Positions 37,237 to 46,319 of a DNA stretch of 64,000 nucleotides are shown in pieces. The stretch covers positions 3,686,583 to 3,750,582 of the forward strand of contig NZ_JBGFSP010000003.1 of the NCBI RefSeq assembly GCF_041227145.1. The letters are read 5' to 3'. Positions within the stretch are counted from its first letter, which is position 1; the number at the start of each line of letters is the position of its first letter. The notes below the pieces were generated by a model, which was given only the letters and a program-made list of their open reading frames with translations, ran no database searches and was not told where the DNA came from. The DNA is from Bacteroides sp. AN502(2024) (lineage in GTDB: Bacteria; Bacteroidota; Bacteroidia; Bacteroidales; Bacteroidaceae). The translations under genes and the position numbers were made by a program.

Positions 37237-38415
37237 CTATCTTCTCATGAAATCCCCTTTTCCCCGGAAGAAACGGCAGAGTTTGAACTTTAATGACTGT
37301 ACAGGTTGGATCAGGTCGAAAACAGGTAATGAGAAATAGTATTTTCGTCCTCCCCCCATTTCTTTGGTCGTGCAATTGATAATGACAGCTTGTACCGTAA
37401 AGCGCAGTAGCCAGATCAGAAATGCGATACCTGCTACCAACCAGTGGAAATTTAGAATCCCGAATGCAATACCTGCGATACAGGCAATATAGAATAACAA
37501 GCGGGAGAAGGTCTCAAATCCCAGGAGGTAACGCTGTATTCCATGGTAGAATTTGGCAGTAGCCATATAGCTGACTTTTTCTTCTTTCCAATCTTTGTAG
37601 CGATATACGGGTTGTATTCGTGTGGTAGCGTTGAAGTCCGTTTCTACACGGGTATTGGAGGAGGTAGCTAGCTCATTAATGAATAAATCATCTTCTCCAC
37701 GTTGCAGATTCAGGTATTTGGAGAAACCTTTCTGTTGAAAGAATAGTTCTTTCCGGTAAGCCAGGTTGCGTCCGATACCGATATAAGGTTTTCCGGCTAG
37801 AGCAAATCCCAGATAACGCAAAGACTGGAATAAAGTATCGAATGAAGTACGTTTGTGCAACCATCCCTTTGTGCGGTCGTATCCGCTATATCCCAACACG
37901 ATTTGAGTCTGTGGAGTGAAATTACGTGCCATCAGTTTTAACCACTGGTTGCTGGCGGGCATACAGTTTGTTTCCGTAAATACCAGCCAATCATGTTTGC
38001 TGGCTTTGATACCCAACGTTAGAGCCAGTTTCTTATGACTGATATAACGTGCACTTTTGGGCGTAAAACTATGGTAAAGATGAGGATATTTTTCTTCCAT
38101 CACTCCCAGTATATCCTCGGTGTCATCTGTGGAAGCATCATTGATGACAATCACTTCAAATTGCGGATAGTCCTGTTCCAGAATAGCAGGTAGAATTTTA
38201 CGAAGATTTTCAGCCTCATTGCGTGCGCAGAGAATCACGGAAAGTGGAGGCAGTTCTCGTGTGAAATGTGTTTCTTCTTCTTTGCCTACAGCCTTATTGT
38301 GGAGATGTATCCGGTTGTACAGACTGAAATAATAAATGAGCTGAATGATAAAAAGAATACCTGCCGCTGATAAAAGAATCAGTTCGACAGTATTGAATGT
38401 AAATGTTTCCATCAA
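37237..38415 (-). CDS. Membrane-anchored family 2 glycosyltransferase
   Basis: A 392-residue GT2 protein: one N-terminal transmembrane helix (ELILLSAAGILFIIQLIYYF), a GT-A catalytic domain with SVILCARNEAENL, EVIVINDASTDDTEDI, a TETNCMP segment at the DxD position and QRGEDDLFINELA, then two C-terminal helices. Acceptor is unknown. It converges with the permease gene (12 bp between stops). Its start is preceded by a 53-bp gap to the AI-2E family gene, so the two are probably co-transcribed. Confidence 0.85.
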   Translation of the reverse strand: MMETFTFNTVELILLSAAGILFIIQLIYYFSLYNRIHLHNKAVGKEEETHFTRELPPLSVILCARNEAENLRKILPAILEQDYPQFEVIVINDASTDDTEDILGVMEEKYPHLYHSFTPKSARYISHKKLALTLGIKASKHDWLVFTETNCMPASNQWLKLMARNFTPQTQIVLGYSGYDRTKGWLHKRTSFDTLFQSLRYLGFALAGKPYIGIGRNLAYRKELFFQQKGFSKYLNLQRGEDDLFINELATSSNTRVETDFNATTRIQPVYRYKDWKEEKVSYMATAKFYHGIQRYLLGFETFSRLLFYIACIAGIAFGILNFHWLVAGIAFLIWLLRFTVQAVIINCTTKEMGGGRKYYFSLPVFDLIQPVQSLKFKLCRFFRGKGDFMRR

Positions 38416-38468
38416 ATTTTAGTGTCGTTTTTACAGCTGCAAAAGTACACAATTTTTTGGTAGTTCCG

Positions 38469-39494
38469 TTATCTCGATGGGAGGTTATTTCGCAGGTCGA
38501 GATATTCTTTCTTAAACATATCCACAAAAAGAAAGAATAATGAAAGCAACAGCGGACCGAAGATGACTCCCATAAACCCGAATATAGGCAAGCCGATGAC
38601 TACTCCGAAAATAGTGATAAGCGGATGTGTATCCGCCATCTTCTTTTGGAGGATGAACCGAATGAGATTGTCTGATTGCGATACAATGATAGCTCCATAG
38701 CCCAAAAGCCCGATGGCGTTAAACCAGTCTCCATTGATGGCAAGATAAGCGGCTACGGGAAACCATACCAATGCTGTGCCTACCATCGGAATGATAGTTG
38801 CAAAGCTGGTCAGGAATCCCAGCATCAGTATGTTGGGTGCTCCGAAAAGCAGATAGCCTATCATAGCCACGCCTCCCTGGATGATAGCCAGTAAGGGAAT
38901 ACCGATGGCATTGGAACGGACAATCATATTGATTTCTTGAATGACTTCCTGCGTATTGGTTTCATTAAATGGCAGAATGTCATTGACATAAGTTTCCATC
39001 TTTTTTCCTCCGATCAGCATGAAGTAAAGCACAAAGATCATGACGAACAGGTTGATGGCAAGGCTGCTGATGCTTTCCATTATAATTTGTCCGATACGGG
39101 GAAGTATGGACATGATGAATGAAAGCGTATCTTTTCCCAATACATCGTATCCTGTTTTCTCTTTGATGAATTCTGCTACCTGTTGAATAGGTGCAATATA
39201 GGTTTGTGGATCCAGATTGATGTCCTGTAATTTGTTTGCCACCATCCAGACAGTCAATCCCAAAGGGATAAGAAAGACGAAAATCGTTTCTGTGGTAATC
39301 AGCAGTGCGCTGATGCTTCGTTTCAGCTTTCGTTTTTCTACCAGATGATTCATCTGTCCGCGTACTAGAATGTAGATGGTGAGTGCTCCCAGTAATCCCC
39401 CCAAGAAAGGAGTGATTTGGCGGAAGATGATGACTCCCATAAACAGGATGATGACAATGAGGGAATATTTCCAGTATTGTTCTTTGGTGCTCAT
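38469..39494 (-). CDS. AI-2E family (PerM/YdiK) membrane protein
   Basis: A 341-residue polytopic protein of the AI-2E exporter/permease family with seven or eight helices. Typical features are the short N-terminal helix pair, a central soluble stretch (residues 85-150) and the C-terminal FGVVIGLPIFGFMGVIFGPLLLSL motif region. Members export autoinducer-2 or act as Na+/H+ antiporters; neither can be assigned here. Confidence 0.85.
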   Translation of the reverse strand: MSTKEQYWKYSLIVIILFMGVIIFRQITPFLGGLLGALTIYILVRGQMNHLVEKRKLKRSISALLITTETIFVFLIPLGLTVWMVANKLQDINLDPQTYIAPIQQVAEFIKEKTGYDVLGKDTLSFIMSILPRIGQIIMESISSLAINLFVMIFVLYFMLIGGKKMETYVNDILPFNETNTQEVIQEINMIVRSNAIGIPLLAIIQGGVAMIGYLLFGAPNILMLGFLTSFATIIPMVGTALVWFPVAAYLAINGDWFNAIGLLGYGAIIVSQSDNLIRFILQKKMADTHPLITIFGVVIGLPIFGFMGVIFGPLLLSLFFLFVDMFKKEYLDLRNNLPSR

Positions 39495-39693
39495 ATCGTG
39501 TAAAATTCGTTTATATGATAATAAACACTCGAAGGGCGTGAATGGTTTGTTTTACAGTGAAATGTCGATATGAATAATCCCTGAATCTACTCCTTCGGAT
39601 ATTCGTTAATATCCGGTGGAGTTATGTTAAATGTTAACGAATCTGTTTGTTTTATTAAACCATGTTATAAGATATGCCTCTTTACTCCGAAAA

Positions 39694-39797
39694 TTTGGAG
39701 ATATGTGGAAAGTACGTATCTTTGCAACATGTTTTTCATAGTATTAGATTTAAGGTTAATAAAAAAGATTGGCTGTCTGGGATAGATAGCCTTTTTT
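39694..39797 (+). ncRNA. Candidate small RNA or attenuated leader
   Basis: TTTG at 39694-39697 and TATCTTTG at 39717-39724 are 19 bp apart, a consensus promoter. About 45 bp downstream is a terminator: GGCTGTCT (39771-39778), loop, AGATAGCC (39784-39791) and six T. The predicted transcript starts near 39730 and is about 65 nt, with no open frame. It may be a free small RNA or the leader of the decayed gene that follows. The remainder of 39495-39693 shows a small GGATATT/AATATCC hairpin only. Confidence 0.5.
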
Positions 39798-39882
39798 TAT
39801 GCCCTTTATTTTCATTCTATTTTTCAGGATCAGTAGAAAAATAGTGGGGATACATTATTAAGAGATGAAGGGCTGATGGGAT

Positions 39883-40219
39883 TTGCCGATACATTGTGGA
39901 ATGTTATTATTGAACCTTGAACCGTATTTTACTTTCGTTCTTCCTTTCAAAGATGGTAAAACCAAAGCGACTTATATTAGGGAAAGAAATACATTGGATA
40001 AATATGTGAAGCCTTGGATGTGGCAAAGTGTTCGTTGTTTTTATATCGATAAACAAGGTGATAAGTTGAGATGCAAATACCGAATATACATTTACTCAAT
40101 TATTTGCACTAGATTGTTTACAATTTGGTTACCGTGGATGTTATGACAGATTAGAAGAAAATAACATCGATTTGAATCAGGGAGCGGAATCCACCGTTTG
40201 CTATTTGATGGCAATATTG
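39883..40219 (+). pseudogene. Relic of a carbohydrate-active enzyme C-terminus
   Basis: Two frames give protein-like sequence: TKATYIRERNTLDKYVKPWM and FYIDKQGDKLRC (to about 40070), then, after a frameshift, YTFTQLFALDCLQFGYRGCY and NQGAESTVCYLMAIL. The last motif resembles the C-terminus of glycosyltransferase/(alpha/alpha)6-type proteins in Bacteroides, an uncertain assignment. The IS4 element inserted at its very end. Confidence 0.4.
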
Positions 40220-41539
40220 TCCTAAATAAATTGGGGGGAACAAATAAAAAGGAAGTAGAACTAAGGTAAAATGACTACCTTAGTAGCAAGCTACCAACTC
40301 ATCTACTTCCTATGGCAAATATAACACTTTTCGCACAGGTAATATCACATCTCCCGAAAGAAAATATCAGGAAAATCATAAAATCTTCGGGGTCAGACAA
40401 GCATTGCAAGGGCTACAATACATGGAGTCAGTTTGTTAGCATGATTTTCAGCCAATTCTCAGGATGTGATTCAGTCAGAGATATCTCAAACGGGCTGAAA
40501 TCAGCCACCGGCAACCTCAATCATTTGGGAATCAACCGTGCACCATCCAAGTCAACGGTAGCATATCAGAACGCCAACCGAGACAGTTCGGTTTTTCGCG
40601 GCATATTCTACTCGTTGTTTCAGTATTTCGGACAGCAAGCCCTATGGCAACGAAGAAAGTTCCGTTTCAAGATGCCGATAAAACTGCTCGACTCCACATT
40701 GGTGTCATTGACTCTGTCAATATATGACTGGGCACATTACACTACCACCAAGGGGGCGGTCAAGATGCACACGCTATTGGACTATGACAGTCTTTTGCCG
40801 GAGTTCGTGAATATCACCGATGGCAAAACCACCGACAACAAAGCTGCTTTTGATATTGAGTTACATCCGTATAGTATTGTAGTAGCCGACCGAGGCTACT
40901 GTGACTACTCATTGCTGAATAATTGGGACAGCAGCAACGTGTTCTTTGTAGTGCGTCATAAAGACAATATCCGGTACAAAGCCATAGAGGAGTTGCCTTT
41001 GCCTGAAAAACACGCTCAGAATGTACTTATTGACGAAATAATCGAGTTCGAACTCTCGGCGGCCAAATCCAAATATCCCAAACGTTTACGTCGCATCGCA
41101 GTATGGAACGATGAACACGGTTTTGAAATTGAGTTACTCACAAACAACTTCACATTGGCAGCATCAAGCATAGCGGCTCTGTACAAGGCTCGGTGGAACA
41201 TAGAAATCTTCTTTCGCAACCTCAAGCAACTGCTACGCATCAAGAGCTTTATCGGCACATCCCGCAATGCCGTAGAGACCCAAATATGGACTGCTATGAC
41301 TACAATGCTGATTCTGACATGGCTAAAGCACATCGCAAGATACAAATGGGCATTGGCTAACCTTGTGGTCACGCTCCGGCTGAACACATTTACCAAAATC
41401 GACCTCCAAAAATGGCTTGATCAACCATTTACACCACCTCCCGAAACCATCGAAAACGATTAGGGGGGATTGATTTTGAACTCTCGAGGCTATACTTAAC
41501 AGTATAGTCAGTTAGCTCATGCTCAAAATTTATTTAGGA
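40220..41539 (+). mobile_element. IS4 family element
   Basis: A 1.32-kb element with inverted ends TCCTAAATAAATT (from 40220) and AATTTATTTAGGA (to 41539). CAATATTG is duplicated at 40212-40219 and 41540-41547. The exact end is ambiguous by a base because ACAATATTGT is itself palindromic. It carries one intact transposase gene. Confidence 0.88.
40312..41463 (+). CDS. IS4 family transposase (DUF4372 type)
   Basis: A 383-residue transposase. The N-terminal DUF4372 region (SKHCKGYNTWSQFVSMIFSQ, written from residue 29 as DKHCKGYNTW) is followed by the IS4 DDE core: Asp in IKLLDSTLVSL, Asp in IVVADRGYCDY, and the YREK-type Glu region ALYKARWNIEIFFRNLKQLL. It is full length and likely functional. 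Confidence 0.92.
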   Translation: MANITLFAQVISHLPKENIRKIIKSSGSDKHCKGYNTWSQFVSMIFSQFSGCDSVRDISNGLKSATGNLNHLGINRAPSKSTVAYQNANRDSSVFRGIFYSLFQYFGQQALWQRRKFRFKMPIKLLDSTLVSLTLSIYDWAHYTTTKGAVKMHTLLDYDSLLPEFVNITDGKTTDNKAAFDIELHPYSIVVADRGYCDYSLLNNWDSSNVFFVVRHKDNIRYKAIEELPLPEKHAQNVLIDEIIEFELSAAKSKYPKRLRRIAVWNDEHGFEIELLTNNFTLAASSIAALYKARWNIEIFFRNLKQLLRIKSFIGTSRNAVETQIWTAMTTMLILTWLKHIARYKWALANLVVTLRLNTFTKIDLQKWLDQPFTPPPETIEND

Positions 41540-41615
41540 CAATATTGATTTGATGGCGAGATTTTCTCTTTTATCTGATTAATTCCGTATATTTGCAGGC
41601 ATAAACTGCAATATT

Positions 41616-42158
41616 ATGAAACCGGTATTTATTAAGGTGCTTCGTGTACTGATGCTTTTTATAGTTATTGTTTCGTGTGCCATCGGTTATGCTGTTTATG
41701 AGGATACGTTGGTCAGTTGGTGGATACCTGTCGGGGTGGCTTTGGTGATTGCTATTCTTACATTTCCTTTTTATAAAAAGTGGACATGGTTGACGGCAAG
41801 AAGTAATAAATCTCTCAATCTGCTTTGTCATCTGGTTTGTGTGGGAGCTTTCAGCTATGCATTGTTTTTGGTGGGAAACTATTGTCTGGCGGATCCTGCT
41901 TCCACGCAGGACGAAAAAGTTGTTGTACAGAAGAAACTTCAGAAGACGTATAAGAAGACACGGCGGGTAGGTAAGTGGCGTTATGTGTCGGATGGTGTGC
42001 ATAAGGAATATTATTTACAGGTGGCTTTTGAGAATGGAACCGTGGAAACGTTACACGTATCACTTTCTACCTATAATAAGACTCGGCAAGGCAAAACAAA
42101 GATACTGACTTTGCAGAAAGGATTCTTCGGGCTTCCGGTGATAACGAAAGGACTTTAA
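41616..42158 (+). CDS. Hypothetical membrane protein (180 aa)
   Basis: Three predicted transmembrane helices in the N-terminal 95 residues (FIKVLRVLMLFIVIVSCAIG; WWIPVGVALVIAILTF; HLVCVGAFSYALFLVG), then a basic soluble domain of about 80 residues with RVGKWRYVSDGVHKEYYLQV. No family is recognised. A TATATTTG box near 41588 and a short gap suggest its own promoter. Confidence 0.7.
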   Translation: MKPVFIKVLRVLMLFIVIVSCAIGYAVYEDTLVSWWIPVGVALVIAILTFPFYKKWTWLTARSNKSLNLLCHLVCVGAFSYALFLVGNYCLADPASTQDEKVVVQKKLQKTYKKTRRVGKWRYVSDGVHKEYYLQVAFENGTVETLHVSLSTYNKTRQGKTKILTLQKGFFGLPVITKGL

Positions 42159-42159
42159 A

Positions 42160-42300
42160 AATATAATTTGCTGCAGTAACTCCCGGAACTGTTTTCTCTT
42201 GTAGTCTGTTATATTCTTTGCTAAGTTCTTCCAGAATCGTGTGTACCGTTAAATGAGGGATCCGTGTGATACCTTCGTCGTTTCTCTGTTTTACACTTTA
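42160..42300 (-). pseudogene. Short coding relic
   Basis: The minus strand reads VKQRNDEGITRIPHLTVHTI then LEELSKEYNRLQEKTVPGVT without stops, clearly protein-like, but without a start and cut at both ends. Family not recognised. The stretch 42300-42449 holds only a pair of CTATCACC/GGTGATTGG-like motifs related to the 133-bp repeat arms. Confidence 0.3.
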
Positions 42301-42449
42301 TCCAAGTGGCTATCTTATCTCAAAGGATGTGCTATTCCTTATCAGCCTGATCATCGGAGAATCGTAAAAATAGGCGTTAACTGTGATAGTGAGACAAGAA
42401 GTATGGGTGATTGGAAACCGTATAAGTCACCTATCACCTGGATAAAGCC

Positions 42450-42689
42450 TTGAAACTATTAGTTTCCCTGCTTGAAACTACAGTTTCCCCGCCTTGAAAC
42501 AAAGTGTTTTGCGCCTTGAAACAAAGTGTTCACCGTGTTGAAACAAAGTGTTCACCGTGTTGAAACAAAGTGTTCAGCGCTTTGAAACAAAGTGTTCCAC
42601 CATATTGAAACAAAGTGTTCAGCGCTTTGAAAGTGTTCCACCATATTGAAACAAAGTGTTCCACCATATTGAAACAGAGTGGTTTGCTG
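42450..42689 (+). repeat. 22-bp dyad repeat array (11 units)
   Basis: About eleven units with 22-23 bp period. The first two are TTGAAACTATTAGTTTCCC and TTGAAACTACAGTTTCCCC; the others share TTGAAACAAAGTGTT with variable tails (TTGCGCC, CACCGTG, CAGCGCT, CCACCATA). One unit has lost CAAA. Core palindromes are kept while bases change (AAACT..AGTTT, AAACA..TGTTT). Same family as 27616-27738 and 5940-6003. Confidence 0.9.
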
Positions 42690-42782
42690 AAGTAACAACA
42701 AACACAAAATAGCATACGAGTTTACTTGTGGGATTGAAAGAGTAGTTTATCATGTTGTCAGACCATCATGAGCTAAAACAGA

Positions 42783-42883
42783 TATGTTGCAGATACTTGA
42801 CCTGCAACATATCTGCAACAGGTATCTGCAACGCCATAAGCCATTATATTTCAATTAGATACAACGAAATTGTTGCAGATGGC
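42783..42883. repeat. TTGCAGATA inverted repeats
   Basis: GTTGCAGATAC (42786-42796) and GTATCTGCAAC (42822-42832) are exact complements, with nested ATGTTGCA/TGCAACAT and a further GTTGCAGATGG near 42873. They precede the coding relic at 42844-43068. Confidence 0.6.
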
Positions 42884-43068
42884 AGATAATTACCATAAAT
42901 ATATTCTTTTGTGTAGGAATCGGATGTAGGTTCCTCCGCTATTCCTTTCTGACGAAAAATCCTACGAATATATTCCTGTTGTTCAAGCGACAAATCTCCC
43001 TCTTTACGGTAAAAGCGGTAATATATCCCGCGTCCGATAAAGATAATTGACTGACAGACAAACATCAA
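42844..43068 (-). pseudogene. Coding relic (74 codons)
   Basis: The minus-strand frame contains IYYRFYRKEGDLSLEQQEYI and RQKGIAEEPTSDSYTKEYIY, protein-like in composition; both ends run into unrelated sequence. No family recognised. The stretch 43069-43546 shows no other gene. Confidence 0.35.
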
Positions 43069-43546
43069 CCAATTACCCGGCTCGCATTGGACCGGATAAG
43101 GGGCAGTATGGCTATATTTTTATCTTAAATGAGAACCGTGATTGAACACTAAAATTTCTCTATTATTCTTTGGAGGAAATAAAAATAAACACTACTTTTG
43201 CCGCGATAAAATGAGTATTCACCCTTTAAAAACAGATGGAAAGGGTATTAATTATGTTGGAGTTATAATATTATCAAAATTAGGACTAAGTTGTCTTGTC
43301 GGGATGATGAGGCTTTGCAATTTATTGTTTTTACATTGAACCTATGGTTCTTATATTGACCGCAAATCTACTAACAAGCGGTAATGGTTGATTAGTCCTG
43401 CAATCCTTTTTATATTTTAAATTAATCACTTCAATGCGATGGTGGGTATTTCATATCCATATCCAAAAGCATTGGTATCACGTGTATTGCATTATCGTCT
43501 GCCGATGAGGTCGATAGGGAATGCTGTATGCGAACGAAAAAAGAGT

Positions 43547-44944
43547 ATGGGAATACGATTAAAAGATTTAAGCAAACTGGGATACCGGGATAATGTTGCC
43601 CGTAGTCTGGTAGTGGACATTGTGAGCAAACATTGCAAACACGACACTAAAGAACAGATTGAAATGACATTGAGCGATATACTCGAGCATCCCGAATCTT
43701 ACAAAAATAACGAAATTTGGAATAAGCTGGCCGAACGCCTTTCGCCTACTATAATAGCGAAAGAGTTGATAGCTTATGATTTATTGGACGAGCCGTTGAT
43801 GTATAAAACCTATGGAGGTAAATTTATCGAAACGCTTGCTAAACAACAGATGAACTTGGCTATGCGCTTACCCGTAACGGTAGCCGGAGCATTGATGCCT
43901 GACGCTCATGCCGGATACGGGTTACCTATCGGTGGAGTGCTTGCTACGGATAATGCGGTGATTCCGTATGCAGTAGGGGTTGATATCGGCTGTCGAATGA
44001 GTATGACGGTATTTGATGCTAGCGCTGACTTCCTGAAACGATATATCTGTCAGATGAAAGAAGCCTTGAAGGATTTTACTCATTTCGGTATGGATGGCGG
44101 ATTGGGTTTTGAACAGGAACATGAGGTGTTGGATAGGGAAGAATTCCGTTTGACTCCTTTGTTGAGGGATTTGCATGGAAAGGCAGTACGTCAACTGGGG
44201 AGTTCCGGTGGTGGTAACCATTTTGTAGAGTTCGGAGAGATCGCTCTGCAAGAAAATAATGTGTTGAATCTTCCGGAAGGAAATTATCTGGCATTGTTAT
44301 CACATTCCGGTTCACGAGGTTTGGGAGCTGCCATTGCCAAACATTACAGTCTGTTGGCATGTGAGGTGTGCAGGCTTCCACGTGAAGCGCAGCATTTTGC
44401 TTGGTTGGATTTAAACACTGAAGCAGGGCAGGAGTATTGGATGAGTATGAATTTGGCAGGCGATTATGCCCGTGCCTGTCATGAACGGATTCATTTGAAT
44501 TTGGCGAAAGCATTAGGGTTGAAGCCGCTCGCTAATGTCAACAATCATCATAACTTTGCTTGGAGAGAGGAAATAACATCGGGACGTATGGCAATCGTCC
44601 ATCGTAAAGGGGCTACTCCGGCGCAAAAGGGACAAGCGGGATTTATTCCCGGAAGTATGGCCACCCCGGGTTATTTGGTTTGTGGCAAAGGGGCGGAAGA
44701 AGCGTTGAATTCGGCTTCTCATGGAGCCGGTAGGGCGATGTCCCGTCAGAAAGCAAAAGATAGTTTTACGCAATCGGCTTTGAGGAAGCAGCTGTCGCAG
44801 GCGGGAGTGACTTTGATTGGCGGGAGCGTGGAAGAAATGCCACTGGCATATAAGTACATTGACAGAGTGATGTATACTCAGGAGACACTGGTAGAGGTGC
44901 AGGGTAAATTTATGCCTCGCATCGTTCGAATGAATAAGGAGTGA
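43547..44944 (+). CDS. rtcB: RtcB family RNA ligase (RtcB2-type, paired with prfH)
   Basis: A 465-residue RtcB starting at ATG 43547 (MGIRLKDLSKLGY); 36 in-frame codons upstream read like intergenic sequence. RtcB joins RNA 2',3'-cyclic phosphate or 3'-phosphate to 5'-OH using GTP and Mn2+. Visible ligands are DAHAGYGLPIGG, VGVDIGCRM (Cys), GSSGGGNHFVEFGE, LLSHSGSRGLG and NVNNHHNFAWRE; the guanylated His is in ASHGAGRAMSR near residue 405. The prfH gene begins one base after its stop. RtcB-PrfH pairs are known to heal and rescue ribosomes cut in the 16S decoding site by colicin-like nucleases. Confidence 0.95.
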   Translation: MGIRLKDLSKLGYRDNVARSLVVDIVSKHCKHDTKEQIEMTLSDILEHPESYKNNEIWNKLAERLSPTIIAKELIAYDLLDEPLMYKTYGGKFIETLAKQQMNLAMRLPVTVAGALMPDAHAGYGLPIGGVLATDNAVIPYAVGVDIGCRMSMTVFDASADFLKRYICQMKEALKDFTHFGMDGGLGFEQEHEVLDREEFRLTPLLRDLHGKAVRQLGSSGGGNHFVEFGEIALQENNVLNLPEGNYLALLSHSGSRGLGAAIAKHYSLLACEVCRLPREAQHFAWLDLNTEAGQEYWMSMNLAGDYARACHERIHLNLAKALGLKPLANVNNHHNFAWREEITSGRMAIVHRKGATPAQKGQAGFIPGSMATPGYLVCGKGAEEALNSASHGAGRAMSRQKAKDSFTQSALRKQLSQAGVTLIGGSVEEMPLAYKYIDRVMYTQETLVEVQGKFMPRIVRMNKE

Positions 44945-44945
44945 T

Positions 44946-45569
44946 ATGATGAAAGAAAAAGTATATTTACAGATCACTTCCGGTAGGGGACCTGCCGAGT
45001 GTTGCCGGGTAGTGGCATTGGTGTTCGAAAGAATAGTGAGACAAGCGCAAGCGAGAGGATTGAAGGTGGAAATGATAGAGCGGAAAGTAGGTCCGGTGAA
45101 CCGGACATTGCTCTCAGTTGTCATTTCCCTCCAAGGAGTGGCTTGTGGTGAAGTAGTGGATGAATGGGAAGGAACTGTGCAATGGATAGCTCAAAGTCCG
45201 TATCGCATTTATCACAAACGGAAAAACTGGTTTGTCAGTGTTCATTCATTTGTCTTGTCCGAGAATCAGGAGGTTACGGAACGAGATTTTCGTTACGAAA
45301 CCTTGCGTGCCTCGGGACCTGGCGGACAACACGTCAACAAGACAGAGTCGGCAGTCCGTGCGGTGCATATTCCTACGGGAATGAGTGTGGTAGCTTCCGA
45401 CCAACGCTCGCAATGGCAGAATAAGAAACTGGCAACGGAACGTTTGTTGGTGAAACTCTCGTCCTGGACGATGGAGCAGGCAATGATTCAGGCACAGGAG
45501 AACTGGGACAATCACAATCATCTGAAACGGGGAAATCCGGTGAAGGTGATTCAGGAGTCACTCATTTAA
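44946..45569 (+). CDS. prfH: Peptide chain release factor homologue PrfH
   Basis: A 207-residue class I release factor-like protein lacking the N-terminal and codon-recognition domains of RF1/RF2. It keeps the catalytic GGQ (residues 126-128, ASGPGGQHVNKTESAVRAVH). It is thought to hydrolyse peptidyl-tRNA on ribosomes with damaged decoding centres before RtcB repairs the rRNA. The start (two consecutive ATG at 44946 and 44949) lies directly after rtcB, so translation is coupled. Confidence 0.93.
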   Translation: MMKEKVYLQITSGRGPAECCRVVALVFERIVRQAQARGLKVEMIERKVGPVNRTLLSVVISLQGVACGEVVDEWEGTVQWIAQSPYRIYHKRKNWFVSVHSFVLSENQEVTERDFRYETLRASGPGGQHVNKTESAVRAVHIPTGMSVVASDQRSQWQNKKLATERLLVKLSSWTMEQAMIQAQENWDNHNHLKRGNPVKVIQESLI

Positions 45570-45609
45570 CTATGTGGGAAGAATTTAGTATTTAATTAAA
45601 AAGAAGAAA

Positions 45610-46317
45610 ATGATGTCAGAGAAATATGGTCGTACTTATCACTATCCATTCTCTCCCGGAACGACTAGTGACGACCGGATTAACCATACGTATTGGGAGG
45701 ACATCCAACGGATTCGAACATTGGTGCATACCGAGAAGCTGGATGGAGAGAATAATTGTTTAAGTCAGTGGGGTGTCTTTGCCCGTTCGCATGTTGCTCC
45801 CACTACTTCCCCCTGGACGAGGCAATTGCGTGAGCGTTGGGAATTGATAAAGAATGATTTGGGTGATATAGAAATCTTTGGAGAGAATCTATATGCTGTT
45901 CATTCCATAGAATATCAGCGATTAGAAACGCATTTTTATGTCTTTGCAGTCCGTTGTATGGATCAGTGGCTGTCATGGGAAGAAGTAAAGTTTTATGCAG
46001 CTTTATTTGACTTTCCTACTGTTCCGGAGTTGAAGATAGAGCCTGTTTCCGGTTTGACACCGGAACTTTTAAAACAGGAAATCATCCGTATGTCACAAGA
46101 ACCGGCTATCTTCGGCTCTTGTGATCCGTGGATGAAAGAGCCTTGTAGTCGTGAAGGAGTAGTCAGCCGCAATATCGCGGAATATCCGGTAAGCGAATTT
46201 GCACATAATGTGTTTAAGTATGTGCGAAAAGGACATGTTAGAACAGACGAGCATTGGACACGTAACTGGAAGCGCGCTCCGCTTGTTTGGGAGTTTAATA
46301 ATGAAAAGGAGAAATAA
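45610..46317 (+). CDS. Rnl2-like ATP-dependent RNA ligase
   Basis: A 235-residue nucleotidyltransferase of the RNA_ligase (Rnl2/Rnl5-like) family. Motif I is TEKLDGENN with adenylated Lys43; motif Ia/III regions are FARSHV and IEIFGENLYAVHSI; motif IV is SREGVVSRN; motif V is VFKYVRKGH. It should seal 3'-OH/5'-phosphate ends. The family usually has about 240-330 residues, so this is a minimal version without a large C-terminal domain. The HD/PNK gene begins 2 bp after its stop, giving the end-processing partner it needs. A second ATG at 45613 is possible. Confidence 0.88.
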   Translation: MMSEKYGRTYHYPFSPGTTSDDRINHTYWEDIQRIRTLVHTEKLDGENNCLSQWGVFARSHVAPTTSPWTRQLRERWELIKNDLGDIEIFGENLYAVHSIEYQRLETHFYVFAVRCMDQWLSWEEVKFYAALFDFPTVPELKIEPVSGLTPELLKQEIIRMSQEPAIFGSCDPWMKEPCSREGVVSRNIAEYPVSEFAHNVFKYVRKGHVRTDEHWTRNWKRAPLVWEFNNEKEK

Positions 46318-46319
46318 AG

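Noticed and set aside
42253..42453. 66-codon plus-strand frame
   Set aside because: No protein-like composition; it crosses from a minus-strand relic into repeat sequence.
42450..42689. Possible CRISPR array
   Set aside because: The period is only 22-23 bp, the variable part is 7-8 bp and repeats between units, and no cas genes are near. These are tandem dyad repeats.
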